Source: Proteobacteria bacterium UBA7447
Lineage (GTDB): Bacteria; Pseudomonadota; Gammaproteobacteria; Arenicellales; UBA868
Direction of reading: 5' to 3'
DNA length: 21,159 bases
Assembly: GCA_002477475.1 (NCBI GenBank)
Contig: DLPX01000066.1
Location: 14,940-36,098 of the forward strand
Shown: piece by piece, positions 1 through 6,829 of the stretch
Position numbering within the stretch: position 1 is the first letter of the stretch
How the letters are laid out: each line of letters opens with the position of its first letter
Program-made: the position numbers and the translations under genes
Notes under the pieces: generated by a model
Databases searched by the model: none
What the model was told of the DNA's origin: nothing
The model's input: the letters and a program-made list of their open reading frames with translations, nothing else

Positions 1-10
1 TTTTTTTCAT
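1..10 (-). CDS. Possible first codons of fabF (3-oxoacyl-ACP synthase II), cut by window edge
   Basis: On the minus strand an ATG at 10-8 is followed by two lysine codons before the window ends. It lies 26 nt after the acpP stop. In most gammaproteobacteria fabF follows acpP and its product begins with a short basic stretch, so this could be its start. The only purine-rich SD-like stretch (GAAGG) is about 14 nt upstream, which is far. Only three codons are visible, so the identity rests on gene order alone. Confidence 0.3.
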
Positions 11-36
11 TCTATTTTATGTTGCCTTCAGGGATT

Positions 37-276
37 TCAGCCGCTGGCATTGGCCTGAATGAATTCAACTGCCTGCTTTACAGTGGTTATTTTCTCTGCT
101 TCATCATCCGGGATCTCGGCATCGAACTCCTCCTCAAGCGCCATTACAAGCTCCACCGTATCCAGGGAATCAGCGCCTAAATCATCTACAAATGATGCGT
201 CGGGAGTTACCTGATCCTCGCTTACGCCAAGTTGTTCAACGACGATTTTTTTGACGCGATCTTCAACACTGCTCAT
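37..276 (-). CDS. acpP: Acyl carrier protein AcpP
   Basis: This 79-residue, strongly acidic protein carries growing acyl chains between the enzymes of type II fatty acid synthesis in the cytosol. The motif GADSLDTVEL shows Ser37, the residue that receives 4'-phosphopantetheine from CoA. Length and motif position match the E. coli protein (Ser36, mature numbering). The ATG at 276 is preceded by a strong AGGAGG (288-293) with an 11-nt gap. The gene follows fabG, but 221 nt separate them and a TATAAT-like box lies in that gap, so it probably has its own promoter in addition to any read-through. This fits the high ACP demand known in other bacteria. Identity is secure. Confidence 0.98.
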   Translation of the reverse strand: MSSVEDRVKKIVVEQLGVSEDQVTPDASFVDDLGADSLDTVELVMALEEEFDAEIPDDEAEKITTVKQAVEFIQANASG

Positions 277-346
277 GAGCTTTCTAGCCTCCTGGGATTT
301 GGACTACTTGCGCCGGTTAAATTGATTGATCCCGGCTGGTGAGCGA

Positions 347-352
347 ATTATA
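347..352 (-). promoter_or_regulatory. Candidate -10 box of an acpP promoter
   Basis: The minus strand reads TATAAT here, a perfect sigma-70 -10 hexamer, about 70 nt upstream of the acpP ATG in the 221-nt fabG-acpP gap. No good -35 hexamer lies 16-18 nt upstream; the sequence at that distance is close to ATCCCG. The location suits an acpP-specific promoter giving a leader of about 65 nt. This is an inference from one box and position. Confidence 0.45.
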
Positions 353-497
353 AGCCCCCTTACTGGAAGCGGGATTAAACCGTATTAGGTCCTTTAAGTC
401 CAATAAATCAGGTGCTTGCGCCCTGCGACAAGCCACGCTAGGCCTCAAATCGACTTCTGAATAAGGTGCTCAAAAACAAAGAGATAGAGCACTTTTT

Positions 498-1235
498 TCA
501 AGAAGACATGTGCATTCCGCCGTTAACATGCAGGACCTGACCGGTGATGTATGATGCATCATCGGAGACGAGAAATGCGACAGCCTTTGAAATATCGTCT
601 GCTCTGCCTAATCGCGCAAGAGGAATGGCTCCCAGTAATTTGGTGCGCTGGTCTTCCCCAAGTGCCGAAGTCATGTCGGTATCTATAAACCCCGGCGCAA
701 CCGCGTTCACCGTAATACCCCGTGAAGCGATCTCCAGCGCGAGAGATTTCGTAAATCCGATCAGACCCGCTTTGCTGGCTGCGTAGTTGGTTTGGCCGGC
801 ATTACCTGTGGCGCCAACCACAGAGGACAGGTTGATAATCCTGCCATACCGCGCCCTAGTCATGCCTTTAAGGCAGAGCTTTGTTAGAGAAAAGACGGAC
901 GCGAGATTCGTGTTAAGAGTTCGTTGCCACTGTGATGGCTTCATTCGCATCAACAGGTTGTCTTCAGTCACGCCCGCATTGTTGACCAGGACGCTAATCG
1001 GACCGAACTCATCGGTTATGTCTTTGATGACAGATTCAACTTGCTCTGGGTCGTTAACGTCCAGTACGGCACCCCGGCCCTCAGCTCCGGCGGTCCTCAA
1101 GTCGTTGGTTACCTTCTCCGCGCTGGCTATTGATGTCCCTGTGCCGATTACTGTGTACCCTTTCGTTGCCAGTTCAATAGCAATTGCATTGCCGATGCCG
1201 CGGCTTGCGCCTGTGACGAGACAGATCTGAGACAT
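498..1235 (-). CDS. fabG: 3-oxoacyl-ACP reductase FabG
   Basis: This short-chain dehydrogenase of 245 residues reduces 3-oxoacyl-ACP to 3-hydroxyacyl-ACP with NADPH, the first reduction of each elongation cycle. The nucleotide-binding motif TGASRGIG is at residues 8-15 and the structural NNAG at 85-88. The catalytic residues Asn110, Ser138, Tyr151 and Lys155 fall at the same numbers as in E. coli FabG. The C-terminus ends GQVLHVNGGMHMSS, typical of the family. The ATG at 1235 has AAGGA about 9 nt upstream and lies only 18 nt after the fabH stop, so the two are co-transcribed. The fabD gene that normally sits between or beside them is absent. Its place between fabH and acpP makes FabG rather than another reductase of the family. 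Confidence 0.97.
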   Translation of the reverse strand: MSQICLVTGASRGIGNAIAIELATKGYTVIGTGTSIASAEKVTNDLRTAGAEGRGAVLDVNDPEQVESVIKDITDEFGPISVLVNNAGVTEDNLLMRMKPSQWQRTLNTNLASVFSLTKLCLKGMTRARYGRIINLSSVVGATGNAGQTNYAASKAGLIGFTKSLALEIASRGITVNAVAPGFIDTDMTSALGEDQRTKLLGAIPLARLGRADDISKAVAFLVSDDASYITGQVLHVNGGMHMSS

Positions 1236-1253
1236 AGTTTTGTTCCTTGAACC

Positions 1254-2225
1254 CTATATTTCTACCAACATACTACCCCAGGTGAATCCCCCACCGAAGG
1301 CTTCGAAGACCACTTTGTCACCGGATCGAATCCGTCCATCCTTCACCGCGGAATCAAAGGCCAGAGGGACAGAGGCAGCAGAGGTATTTCCATGCTGGTC
1401 GATCGTAACCACCACCTGGTCCATGCTGAGGTCCAGTCGTTTGGCGATGGCTTTAATAATTCGGATATTGGCCTGGTGTGGCACCAGCCAGTCAATCTCC
1501 CCTTTCTCTATTCCGTTTGCTTCGAGAATTTCTATTACTGCATCCCCAAGCGTTGAGACTGCCCACCGGAATACCTCTTTACCCTGCATCTCGGTATAGG
1601 CGCGTCCACCCAGCACCTCTTGATAGGCGGTCGATACACCCACAGGTACGCAGAGTAAGTCTTTAAAAGCGCCATCTGCATGAATATGGCTGGAGAGAAT
1701 TCCTGGTGATTCCGATGCTTCGACTACCATGGCGCCGGCACCATCACCAAAAAGAACACACGTGGTCCTGTCTTCCCAATTCAGTATCCGGGAGAATGTC
1801 TCGGCCCCTACAACCAGCGCACATCGACTGGCCCCTGTCGCAACATATCGGTAGACCACATCGAGCGCGTAAAGAAATCCGGCGCATACTGCCTGGACAT
1901 CAAACGCGGGGCATCCATGGATGCCTAATCTCTGCTGCAGCAGGCAGGCGGTACTTGGGAAGACTTGGTCTGCCGTGGTGGTCGCCACGACTATCAGATC
2001 GACGTCCGAGGGAGCGCGCCCCGCACTTTGAAGTGCCTCTCGGGATGCGGCAAGAGCCAGGTCCGAAGTGAATTCTCCTTCGGCTGCTATATGTCTCTGA
2101 CGAATACCACTTCTTGAGTAAATCCAGTCCTCGGTAGTATCGACAATCCCCTCGAGGTCCTTGTTGGTGAGAACTTTGGCGGGGAGATAAGATCCCGATC
2201 CGGTGATGCGGGCGGAGAGCGTCAT
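1254..2225 (-). CDS. fabH: 3-oxoacyl-ACP synthase III (KAS III) FabH
   Basis: FabH condenses an acyl-CoA primer, usually acetyl-CoA, with malonyl-ACP and so starts fatty acid synthesis. The 323 residues match the family length. Cys114 in VQAVCAGF, His250 in VPHQAN and Asn280 in HGNTSAASVP form the catalytic triad of KAS III. The C-terminal GGGFTWGSML is the usual family ending. Its ATG overlaps the plsX stop as ATGA (2222-2225), which suggests translational coupling. Plant-like chain-length or branched-primer preference cannot be judged from this alone. Confidence 0.97.
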   Translation of the reverse strand: MTLSARITGSGSYLPAKVLTNKDLEGIVDTTEDWIYSRSGIRQRHIAAEGEFTSDLALAASREALQSAGRAPSDVDLIVVATTTADQVFPSTACLLQQRLGIHGCPAFDVQAVCAGFLYALDVVYRYVATGASRCALVVGAETFSRILNWEDRTTCVLFGDGAGAMVVEASESPGILSSHIHADGAFKDLLCVPVGVSTAYQEVLGGRAYTEMQGKEVFRWAVSTLGDAVIEILEANGIEKGEIDWLVPHQANIRIIKAIAKRLDLSMDQVVVTIDQHGNTSAASVPLAFDSAVKDGRIRSGDKVVFEAFGGGFTWGSMLVEI

Positions 2226-3262
2226 GAGATCTCGGCTTGCGTCATCGCCGTAAGAGATACTTCCAGGTCATGCCTGATATGACCGACGAGATCTTTTTTA
2301 GCCGCCAGCCGCGCGGTGTGGATGGCGTGGGAGAACGCGACGCCATCCACATTGCCATGACTCTTGACGACGGTTCCGTTCAGCCCCAGCAAAACCGCGC
2401 CGTTGTAGGTACGATGATCGAAGCGGTTTTTGAACGCCTTGAGAACCGGCGCAGCGATCAGCGCGGAGAGGCGCGTCAGCAGATTCCGCCCGAATTCCTC
2501 GCGGATAACTTGAGTCAGCATCTGCGCTAAGCCCTCACTCGTTTTAAGTGCCACGTTTCCTGCGAAACCATCGGTCACGATCAATTGGACAGTGCCGTTA
2601 AAGATATCATCGCCCTCAACGTAGCCCACGTAATTGAGCGCGCTCGCCTTTAAAAGCTCGTTGGCTGATTTAATGATTTCGCTGCCTTTGATTTCTTCGC
2701 TTCCGACATTTAACAGTCCTACGCTGGGGCGTTCAGTTCCTTCGATGGTTCTGACCATGCTTTCCCCCATTAGCGCAAACTGCATGAGAATCTCAGCGGG
2801 GCTGTCGATGTTTGCCCCGAGATCAAGCATATGCAGATGGCCCCGGGTTCGTGGCAGTGTCGAGATAATTGCCGGCCGGTCGATATTTGAAAGAGTCTTC
2901 AAGACGAAACGTGCCGTGGCAACCAGAGCTCCAGTGTTGCCAGCACTGACACAAGCGTCGACCTTCCCAGATCCGAGGAGGTTCAGCGCAACGCGCATGG
3001 AAGAGTCTTTCTTGAATCGAAGCGCCGAGGCGGGAGATTCGTGCATATCCACGGACTCGGACGTGTGCACGATCTCAATTCGATGCAAATCCACGGACGG
3101 ATCGAGTGCTGCGAGGGTGCGTTTTTCGTCTCCAACCAGAACGCAGTGCAGGTCGGGATGGCGCTTCAGTGCAATCGCAACCCCAGTGGCAGTCACCTGC
3201 AAACCGCGGTCCCCACCCATCATATCGATGGAGAGCGTCAATCGGTCTTTGGAAGGAGTCAC
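2222..3262 (-). CDS. plsX: Phosphate acyltransferase PlsX
   Basis: PlsX converts acyl-ACP and phosphate to acyl-phosphate, the donor used by PlsY to acylate glycerol-3-phosphate. It is a peripheral membrane enzyme linking the fatty acid cycle with phospholipid synthesis. The 346 residues contain the family signature DMMGGDRG near the N-terminus, the conserved SMRVALNLL and CVSAGNTGALVA stretch, LDLGANIDS, VTDGFAGNVALKTSEG, and YNGAVLLGLNGTVVKSHG near the end. The start is a GTG at 3262, chosen because it places the signature at the usual distance; there is only a weak GGAA just upstream. The gene lies 44 nt after rpmF, and that gap holds a GC-rich hairpin. It overlaps fabH by four bases. Confidence 0.96.
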   Translation of the reverse strand: MTPSKDRLTLSIDMMGGDRGLQVTATGVAIALKRHPDLHCVLVGDEKRTLAALDPSVDLHRIEIVHTSESVDMHESPASALRFKKDSSMRVALNLLGSGKVDACVSAGNTGALVATARFVLKTLSNIDRPAIISTLPRTRGHLHMLDLGANIDSPAEILMQFALMGESMVRTIEGTERPSVGLLNVGSEEIKGSEIIKSANELLKASALNYVGYVEGDDIFNGTVQLIVTDGFAGNVALKTSEGLAQMLTQVIREEFGRNLLTRLSALIAAPVLKAFKNRFDHRTYNGAVLLGLNGTVVKSHGNVDGVAFSHAIHTARLAAKKDLVGHIRHDLEVSLTAMTQAEIS

Positions 3263-3276
3263 GCTTTCCAGGCGAA

Positions 3277-3294
3277 AACCCCTCGGGGGGGGTT
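3277..3294 (-). other. GC-rich hairpin between rpmF and plsX
   Basis: On the minus strand AACCCC (3294-3289) pairs with GGGGTT (3282-3277) around a six-base CCCCGA loop, and is followed by TTCG rather than a long T run. It sits between the rpmF stop and the plsX GTG. It contains a run of eight identical bases (G on the plus strand, 3285-3292). It could weakly terminate transcription, protect the 3' end of rpmF mRNA or affect plsX translation. No function is shown by the sequence. Confidence 0.4.
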
Positions 3295-3306
3295 AGCAGA
3301 AATTGC

Positions 3307-3492
3307 TTAGGCTTCCGATTCCCGTTCCTGGATTACTTTCCGGCCCCGATAGTAGCCGTCAGCGGTCACATGGTGTCGTCGGTGCAACTCGCCTGTTACT
3401 GGATCAGTTGACAAAGTTGCCTTATCAAGACCGTCGTGAGAACGGCGCATTCCGCGCTTCGAAGGAGTCTTTCTATTTTGCTGTACGGCCAT
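3307..3492 (-). CDS. rpmF: Large ribosomal subunit protein bL32
   Basis: A 61-residue basic protein of the 50S subunit. The start MAVQQNRKTPSKRGMRRSHD is the conserved N-terminus of bL32, and GELHRRHHVTADGYYRGRKV is the usual C-terminal half. The form has no cysteine pairs, so it is the zinc-independent type as in E. coli. The ATG at 3492 has GAGGA about 8 nt upstream. It is the first gene of the rpmF-plsX-fabH-fabG run. The DUF177 gene yceD that usually precedes rpmF in gammaproteobacteria is missing: only 130 nt separate this ATG from the probable maf start on the other strand. Confidence 0.96.
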   Translation of the reverse strand: MAVQQNRKTPSKRGMRRSHDGLDKATLSTDPVTGELHRRHHVTADGYYRGRKVIQERESEA

Positions 3493-3523
3493 GTCTGTCC
3501 TCGCGAGTTCGAAAAAGTGCCTA

Positions 3524-3543
3524 TTCGGCTTAAAATAGCCGAA
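3524..3543. promoter_or_regulatory. Palindrome over the likely rpmF promoter
   Basis: TTCGGCT and AGCCGAA form a perfect 7-bp inverted repeat around a 6-nt AT-only centre, 32 nt upstream of the rpmF ATG in the rpmF/maf divergent gap. Read on the minus strand the centre gives TATTTT, a possible -10, with CTTTTA 17 nt upstream as a weak -35. The dyad could therefore be an operator over the promoter of the lipid operon, or a hairpin near the RNA 5' end. It does not match any operator I can name. Confidence 0.4.
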
Positions 3544-3622
3544 ACGCAGTTTAATAAAAGGGGTGGTTAGAAGCCGAGCGCTTCAATCGCAGCCCGGTAA
3601 TTGTAGTGGTTTTGATGTTTTC

Positions 3623-4249
3623 ATGTCAAAAAATCGACCTATCCCTCCCCTCACTCTCGCCTCCACTTCGCCGTTTCGCAAGAAACTACTCAAAAGGCTG
3701 GGAATCGAATTTAGCGTAGCTGCCCCAGGTGTCGATGAGACCGCCAATCCCGGAGAGGATGGGCGCGCTCTGGCGTTACGGCTATCAATAGCAAAAGCCC
3801 AAGCGATCGCGGCAACAATCCAAAAGGGGCTGGTTATCGGCTCTGACCAGGTTGCTGTCCTTGGAAACGAGGTTCTCGGTAAACCCCGTGATCGTGCAGA
3901 CGCGATTCGACAACTCACCTTGTCGTCGGGCCGCGAAATGCATCTCTATACCGGCCTGGCCCTGGCGAACGCTGCTACCGGGATCATTCAGCAAGATGTG
4001 GTTAGCTATCGTGTGATCTACCGAACACTCTCTTTGCGGCAGATCGAGGAATATCTGGATCTCGATGAGCCTTACGGTTGCTGCGGAAGCCTCCGGGCCG
4101 AAAGTCTTGGCATTGCTTTGTTGAAGGAATTGAGCGGACCTGATCCCAGCGCTCTGATAGGCTTGCCTCTAATCTCTCTTGTTGAGATGCTGAACGCGGA
4201 AGGGGTTGATGTTTTAGACTCGGACCACTCAATGCACCTGCAGACCTGA
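3623..4249 (+). CDS. Maf family nucleotide pyrophosphatase, YceF type
   Basis: Maf proteins hydrolyse non-canonical or modified nucleoside triphosphates; the YceF branch prefers 7-methyl-GTP. In the 208-residue form, LTLASTSPFRKKLL at 10-23 is the family phosphate-binding start, VIGSDQVAVL at 71-80 holds the key Asp75, and CCGSLRAESLGI at 153-164 corresponds to the GSFKSEG region of E. coli YceF. The residues near SDQV and GLPLI follow YceF rather than the YhdE (dTTP/UTP) branch. I chose ATG 3623 because it leaves a family-length protein; a GTG at 3563 would add 20 residues with no family counterpart and has its purine run directly against the codon. The 3' end overlaps sppA on the other strand by 21 bp. 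Confidence 0.9.
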   Translation: MSKNRPIPPLTLASTSPFRKKLLKRLGIEFSVAAPGVDETANPGEDGRALALRLSIAKAQAIAATIQKGLVIGSDQVAVLGNEVLGKPRDRADAIRQLTLSSGREMHLYTGLALANAATGIIQQDVVSYRVIYRTLSLRQIEEYLDLDEPYGCCGSLRAESLGIALLKELSGPDPSALIGLPLISLVEMLNAEGVDVLDSDHSMHLQT

Positions 4250-5152
4250 AAGGCCCAGAGCTTCCGCGAGACTGACACCGAGCTGCTCAAAGACGGCTGA
4301 CCGCCAGTCTCGCTGCACCGAGAAATCAATAATGATGGGTGCATTTAAGATGCCTTCAGCGACTTCGGTCAGCGACGCTGTGCCGTCGGCCAATCCCAGG
4401 TGAACGGCCTCCCGGCCGCTCCAGACACGTCCGGAAAACACATCAGGATCCTCTTTCAGCCGGGCGCCCCTGCCTTGCTGGACTGCGTAAATAAATTGGG
4501 AATGGATATCGTCAAGAATCTCTTGAAGTATTTTTTCTTCGTGAGGGTCCGCTGGAGAGAAAGGGTCAAGCATGGCTTTTCGTTCGCCCGCTGTGATCAG
4601 GCGCCGTTCGACGCCAAGTTTATTTAGGGTCTCAACAAACCCGAACCCCCTAGATACGACACCAATGGATCCAACAATGCTTGCCGGATCGACATAGATT
4701 TCATCCGCGGCGGCAGCAATATAGTAAGCACCTGATGCGCCGATATCAGAGATTACGGCAATCAGGGGAATCTTGGGATACTCCTGTTTCAGTCCACGGA
4801 GCGCACGGTAAACCTGACCTGATTGGACAGGACTGCCCCCGGGACTATTGATGAGGGCGACCACGCCTGCTGCTCCCTCAGCGCTGAACGCATCCTCAAA
4901 ACTGGATGTGAGGTCCTGCGCCATGTTTTCCTGGTCTAGACCAATCAGGCCTGAGATCTCGATCACCGCTGTGTAGGTTAACGGCTGATGTTCGGGCTCC
5001 ATCAGGAACCACGTCAGACTGCTGCCGGCGATCACGAATACAGAAACAAATACCCAGACCCTAAACCAGCGACGGCGACTGCGATCTTTCCGAAGTTCCC
5101 GGGTCAGGATCTCAACGAGTCGTTCCAGCTCTGAAGGGTTCTCCGATCTCAT
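4229..5152 (-). CDS. sppA: Signal peptide peptidase SppA, short (36K) type
   Basis: SppA is a membrane-anchored serine protease of family S49 that degrades signal peptides left in the membrane. With the start used here it has 307 residues: a charged N-terminus, one transmembrane helix at about 30-51 after RRRWFRVW, and one S49 domain. The Ser/Lys dyad is Ser140 in DIGASGAYY and Lys192 in AGERKAMLDPF; the NSPGGSP segment is also present. It is the single-domain form found in Pseudomonas and Bacillus, not the 67K E. coli form. I chose ATG 5152 because GGAG lies 8 nt upstream (5159-5164). ATG 5197 (322 residues) and GTG 5242 (337 residues, overlapping the Rieske gene) remain possible. Confidence 0.93.
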   Translation of the reverse strand: MRSENPSELERLVEILTRELRKDRSRRRWFRVWVFVSVFVIAGSSLTWFLMEPEHQPLTYTAVIEISGLIGLDQENMAQDLTSSFEDAFSAEGAAGVVALINSPGGSPVQSGQVYRALRGLKQEYPKIPLIAVISDIGASGAYYIAAAADEIYVDPASIVGSIGVVSRGFGFVETLNKLGVERRLITAGERKAMLDPFSPADPHEEKILQEILDDIHSQFIYAVQQGRGARLKEDPDVFSGRVWSGREAVHLGLADGTASLTEVAEGILNAPIIIDFSVQRDWRSAVFEQLGVSLAEALGLSGLQVH

Positions 5153-5158
5153 TTCTGA

Positions 5159-5164
5159 CTCTCC
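5159..5164 (-). promoter_or_regulatory. Ribosome binding site supporting the sppA start
   Basis: The minus strand reads GGAGAG here, giving a GGAG core 8 nt before ATG 5152. The alternative starts at 5197 and 5242 have no comparable site. This is the only evidence in the sequence that separates the three possible sppA starts. Confidence 0.5.
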
Positions 5165-5216
5165 GGATTCAACTGATGAAGTTTTCGACTCTGCCATCTG
5201 ATCAACTTTTTCCAGC

Positions 5217-5606
5217 TCAAGCAGTCTCGTTCGAGACCACACTGTAGTTCACGTCAGTTAGATAAACCAGGCCGCCCTCCTCTGTAACGGAAAGAGGGTG
5301 CAGTCCTACCCCGTTGCATGGACCCCCTTTGCAGGCACCCGTTTGCGGATCATAGAGCGCGCCATGGGTGGCACAGATCAGCAGACGAGCATCTAAATCA
5401 AAAAACTCTCCGGGCGACCAATCCAATTCCAGATCGCGATGGCCGCATCTATTCAAGAATGCTGAGACTCCGGCAGTAGAGCGTACTGCAAATGCCGGTT
5501 GCTTCTCGCCATCTTTTTGCACTTCGAACCGCCAACCGGTCCCTCCAACATTGAGATCATCAGATCGGCAGACGAGATGTCTCTGCACGGTTCTGTCGGT
5601 CTCCAC
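5217..5606 (-). CDS. Small Rieske [2Fe-2S] domain protein
   Basis: This 129-residue protein is essentially one Rieske domain. The two cluster-binding boxes are visible as CGHRDLEL and CATHGALYD, giving the two Cys and two His ligands, followed by a GxxCKGGPCNG segment. There is no membrane helix or signal sequence, so it is probably a cytosolic electron-transfer or ferredoxin-like component. Its partner is unknown: no oxygenase or reductase gene lies nearby. Stand-alone Rieske genes beside sppA and rluC occur in other gammaproteobacteria. The GTG at 5606 follows the rluC stop after one base, with AGAGG 6 nt upstream, so the two genes are coupled. The 3' end runs into sppA. Confidence 0.9.
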   Translation of the reverse strand: METDRTVQRHLVCRSDDLNVGGTGWRFEVQKDGEKQPAFAVRSTAGVSAFLNRCGHRDLELDWSPGEFFDLDARLLICATHGALYDPQTGACKGGPCNGVGLHPLSVTEEGGLVYLTDVNYSVVSNETA

Positions 5607-5607
5607 C

Positions 5608-6579
5608 TTAGACCTCTTCGCGAAGCTGAGCCAGTATCGACCGAAGCGATACTGGAAGCGGAGACCGGACGCTGATGGCTTTCCTTGTGGTCGGGTGAAG
5701 GAAAGATACCTGAGAAGCGTGCAAAAACTGTCGAGTTAGTCCGATTCGCCGTAGGGCTTTGTTTTGCTCCTTTTCTCCATAGATCTTGTCTCCCGCCACT
5801 GGCATTCCCTCTGCGCTCGCGTGTGCCCGGATCTGATGCAGACGTCCTGTGGTAAGTGCGATCTCCAGCAGGGAAAAGTTCCTGAAAAGCTCTATTGGCG
5901 AGAAGGTGCTCTGAGCAAAACGTCCGGTCTCTGACACCCGCGAGCGTTTTTCCCCTATTTTGGGTCGCACCGTTTCAAGTGGTTGGTTGATGGTCCGAGA
6001 TTTTCCCCGCCAGCGTCCGCACAGAAGTGCCTGATAGACTTTCTTTATTCTTTGAGGGGAACTGGAGGCTTGAAGCTGTGAATGCATTGCCAGTAGCGAC
6101 TCCCGAGTTTTGGCGAGCATCAGGATCCCCGAAGTCTCCTTATCAAGTCTGTGTATCAATTCTAGGTAGGCAGGCGAGCTGATCCTCAGCTGCTCGATAA
6201 CACTTGTCTTTTGCCCGGTACCTCCGTGCACAGCGATACCCGAGGGTTTGTCAATGATCAGGAGATCTTTGTCCTCGTGCAAAATTTCAGGGATGAACCA
6301 GCGATCAGTCGACGTTGCTTCTGCCCGGTCAGGATCGGCGAGCCTTAAAGGGGGGATCCGTACCCGATCCCCAGAACCGAGCCTCGTAGCTGCGCGTGAA
6401 CGCCCGCCGTTGATCCTAACCTGGCCATCTCGAATGATTCGGTAAATGCGGCTTTTGGGGATACCCTTGAGCTCACGAATCAGGAAATTGTCCAGTCTTT
6501 GTCCTGACTCAATATCAAGAATGATTCGGGTGCGAACTTTAGATTTGCCAGTTGTGTCCAAAAGATCAAGTTGGGTCAA
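5608..6579 (-). CDS. rluC: 23S rRNA pseudouridine synthase RluC
   Basis: RluC makes pseudouridine at positions 955, 2504 and 2580 of E. coli 23S rRNA. An S4 RNA-binding domain occupies about residues 28-75 and the pseudouridine synthase domain follows, with catalytic Asp146 in IHRLDKETSG, near Asp144 of E. coli. AVHGGTG and GRLHQIRAHA are further family motifs. The open frame extends upstream to 6948 without a stop, but that extra 123 residues has no RluC counterpart and lies over the rne leader. No ATG or GTG occurs near the expected start. TTG at 6579 gives 323 residues against 319 in E. coli; TTG 6561 (317 residues) is the alternative. Neither has a clear SD. The identity is firm; the start is not. 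Confidence 0.93.
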   Translation of the reverse strand: MTQLDLLDTTGKSKVRTRIILDIESGQRLDNFLIRELKGIPKSRIYRIIRDGQVRINGGRSRAATRLGSGDRVRIPPLRLADPDRAEATSTDRWFIPEILHEDKDLLIIDKPSGIAVHGGTGQKTSVIEQLRISSPAYLELIHRLDKETSGILMLAKTRESLLAMHSQLQASSSPQRIKKVYQALLCGRWRGKSRTINQPLETVRPKIGEKRSRVSETGRFAQSTFSPIELFRNFSLLEIALTTGRLHQIRAHASAEGMPVAGDKIYGEKEQNKALRRIGLTRQFLHASQVSFLHPTTRKAISVRSPLPVSLRSILAQLREEV

Positions 6580-6586
6580 TAAATGT

Positions 6587-6615
6587 TTGTAAAACCGTAA
6601 TTTTTTCGGTAGACT
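6587..6615 (+). promoter_or_regulatory. Candidate sigma-70 promoter for rne
   Basis: TTGTAA (6587-6592) and TAGACT (6610-6615) are separated by 17 nt, each matching four of six consensus bases. The pair lies at the far end of the rluC-rne gap and would give an rne leader of roughly 525 nt. E. coli rne also has a long leader (361 nt) used for autoregulation. The call is an inference; other start sites closer to rne are possible. Confidence 0.35.
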
Positions 6616-6686
6616 GCAGTAGCCTTGTCGGAAAAAACGCAGACCAGTAAGGTCACGCGCCGCCGCAAGCGGTGCCGGACAGTCGA

Positions 6687-6782
6687 ATCGGGACGCAAAA
6701 GTGCAATCCCAGGGAACCTTACCCCAAGTCAATAAGGAGCGCATCCAGCGCATTAAGACTGCCCCTGCATTTGCGTCCCGAT
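6687..6782 (+). promoter_or_regulatory. Long-range 13-bp inverted repeat in the rne leader
   Basis: ATCGGGACGCAAA at 6687-6699 is the exact reverse complement of TTTGCGTCCCGAT at 6770-6782. After a two-base bulge the stem can extend by TGCA (6702-6705) with TGCA (6766-6769). The enclosed 70 nt could fold further. Such a stem would close a domain of the leader RNA, or the two arms could be protein-binding half sites in DNA. Confidence 0.5.
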
Positions 6783-6829
6783 ACGGAGGTGCCCGATCGG
6801 AGTCTGGGTACCCTGGCGAACAGGATATC

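Noticed and set aside
470..497. Hairpin GTGCTC...GAGCAC followed by six T on the plus strand, looking like a terminator
   Set aside because: It points along the plus strand, where no gene ends here; on the minus strand, the direction of fabG and acpP transcription, there is no T run after the stem. The 15-nt loop is also long.
787..1230. Plus-strand ORF of 147 codons opposite fabG
   Set aside because: It is the antisense of a clearly coding fabG and has no family features.
2634..3296. Plus-strand ORF of 220 codons opposite plsX
   Set aside because: Although long, it is the antisense of plsX with serine- and arginine-rich low-information sequence and no SD.
3563..3622. GTG start for maf adding 20 residues
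   Set aside because: The extension has no match to Maf proteins and the purine run touches the GTG, leaving no space for ribosome binding.
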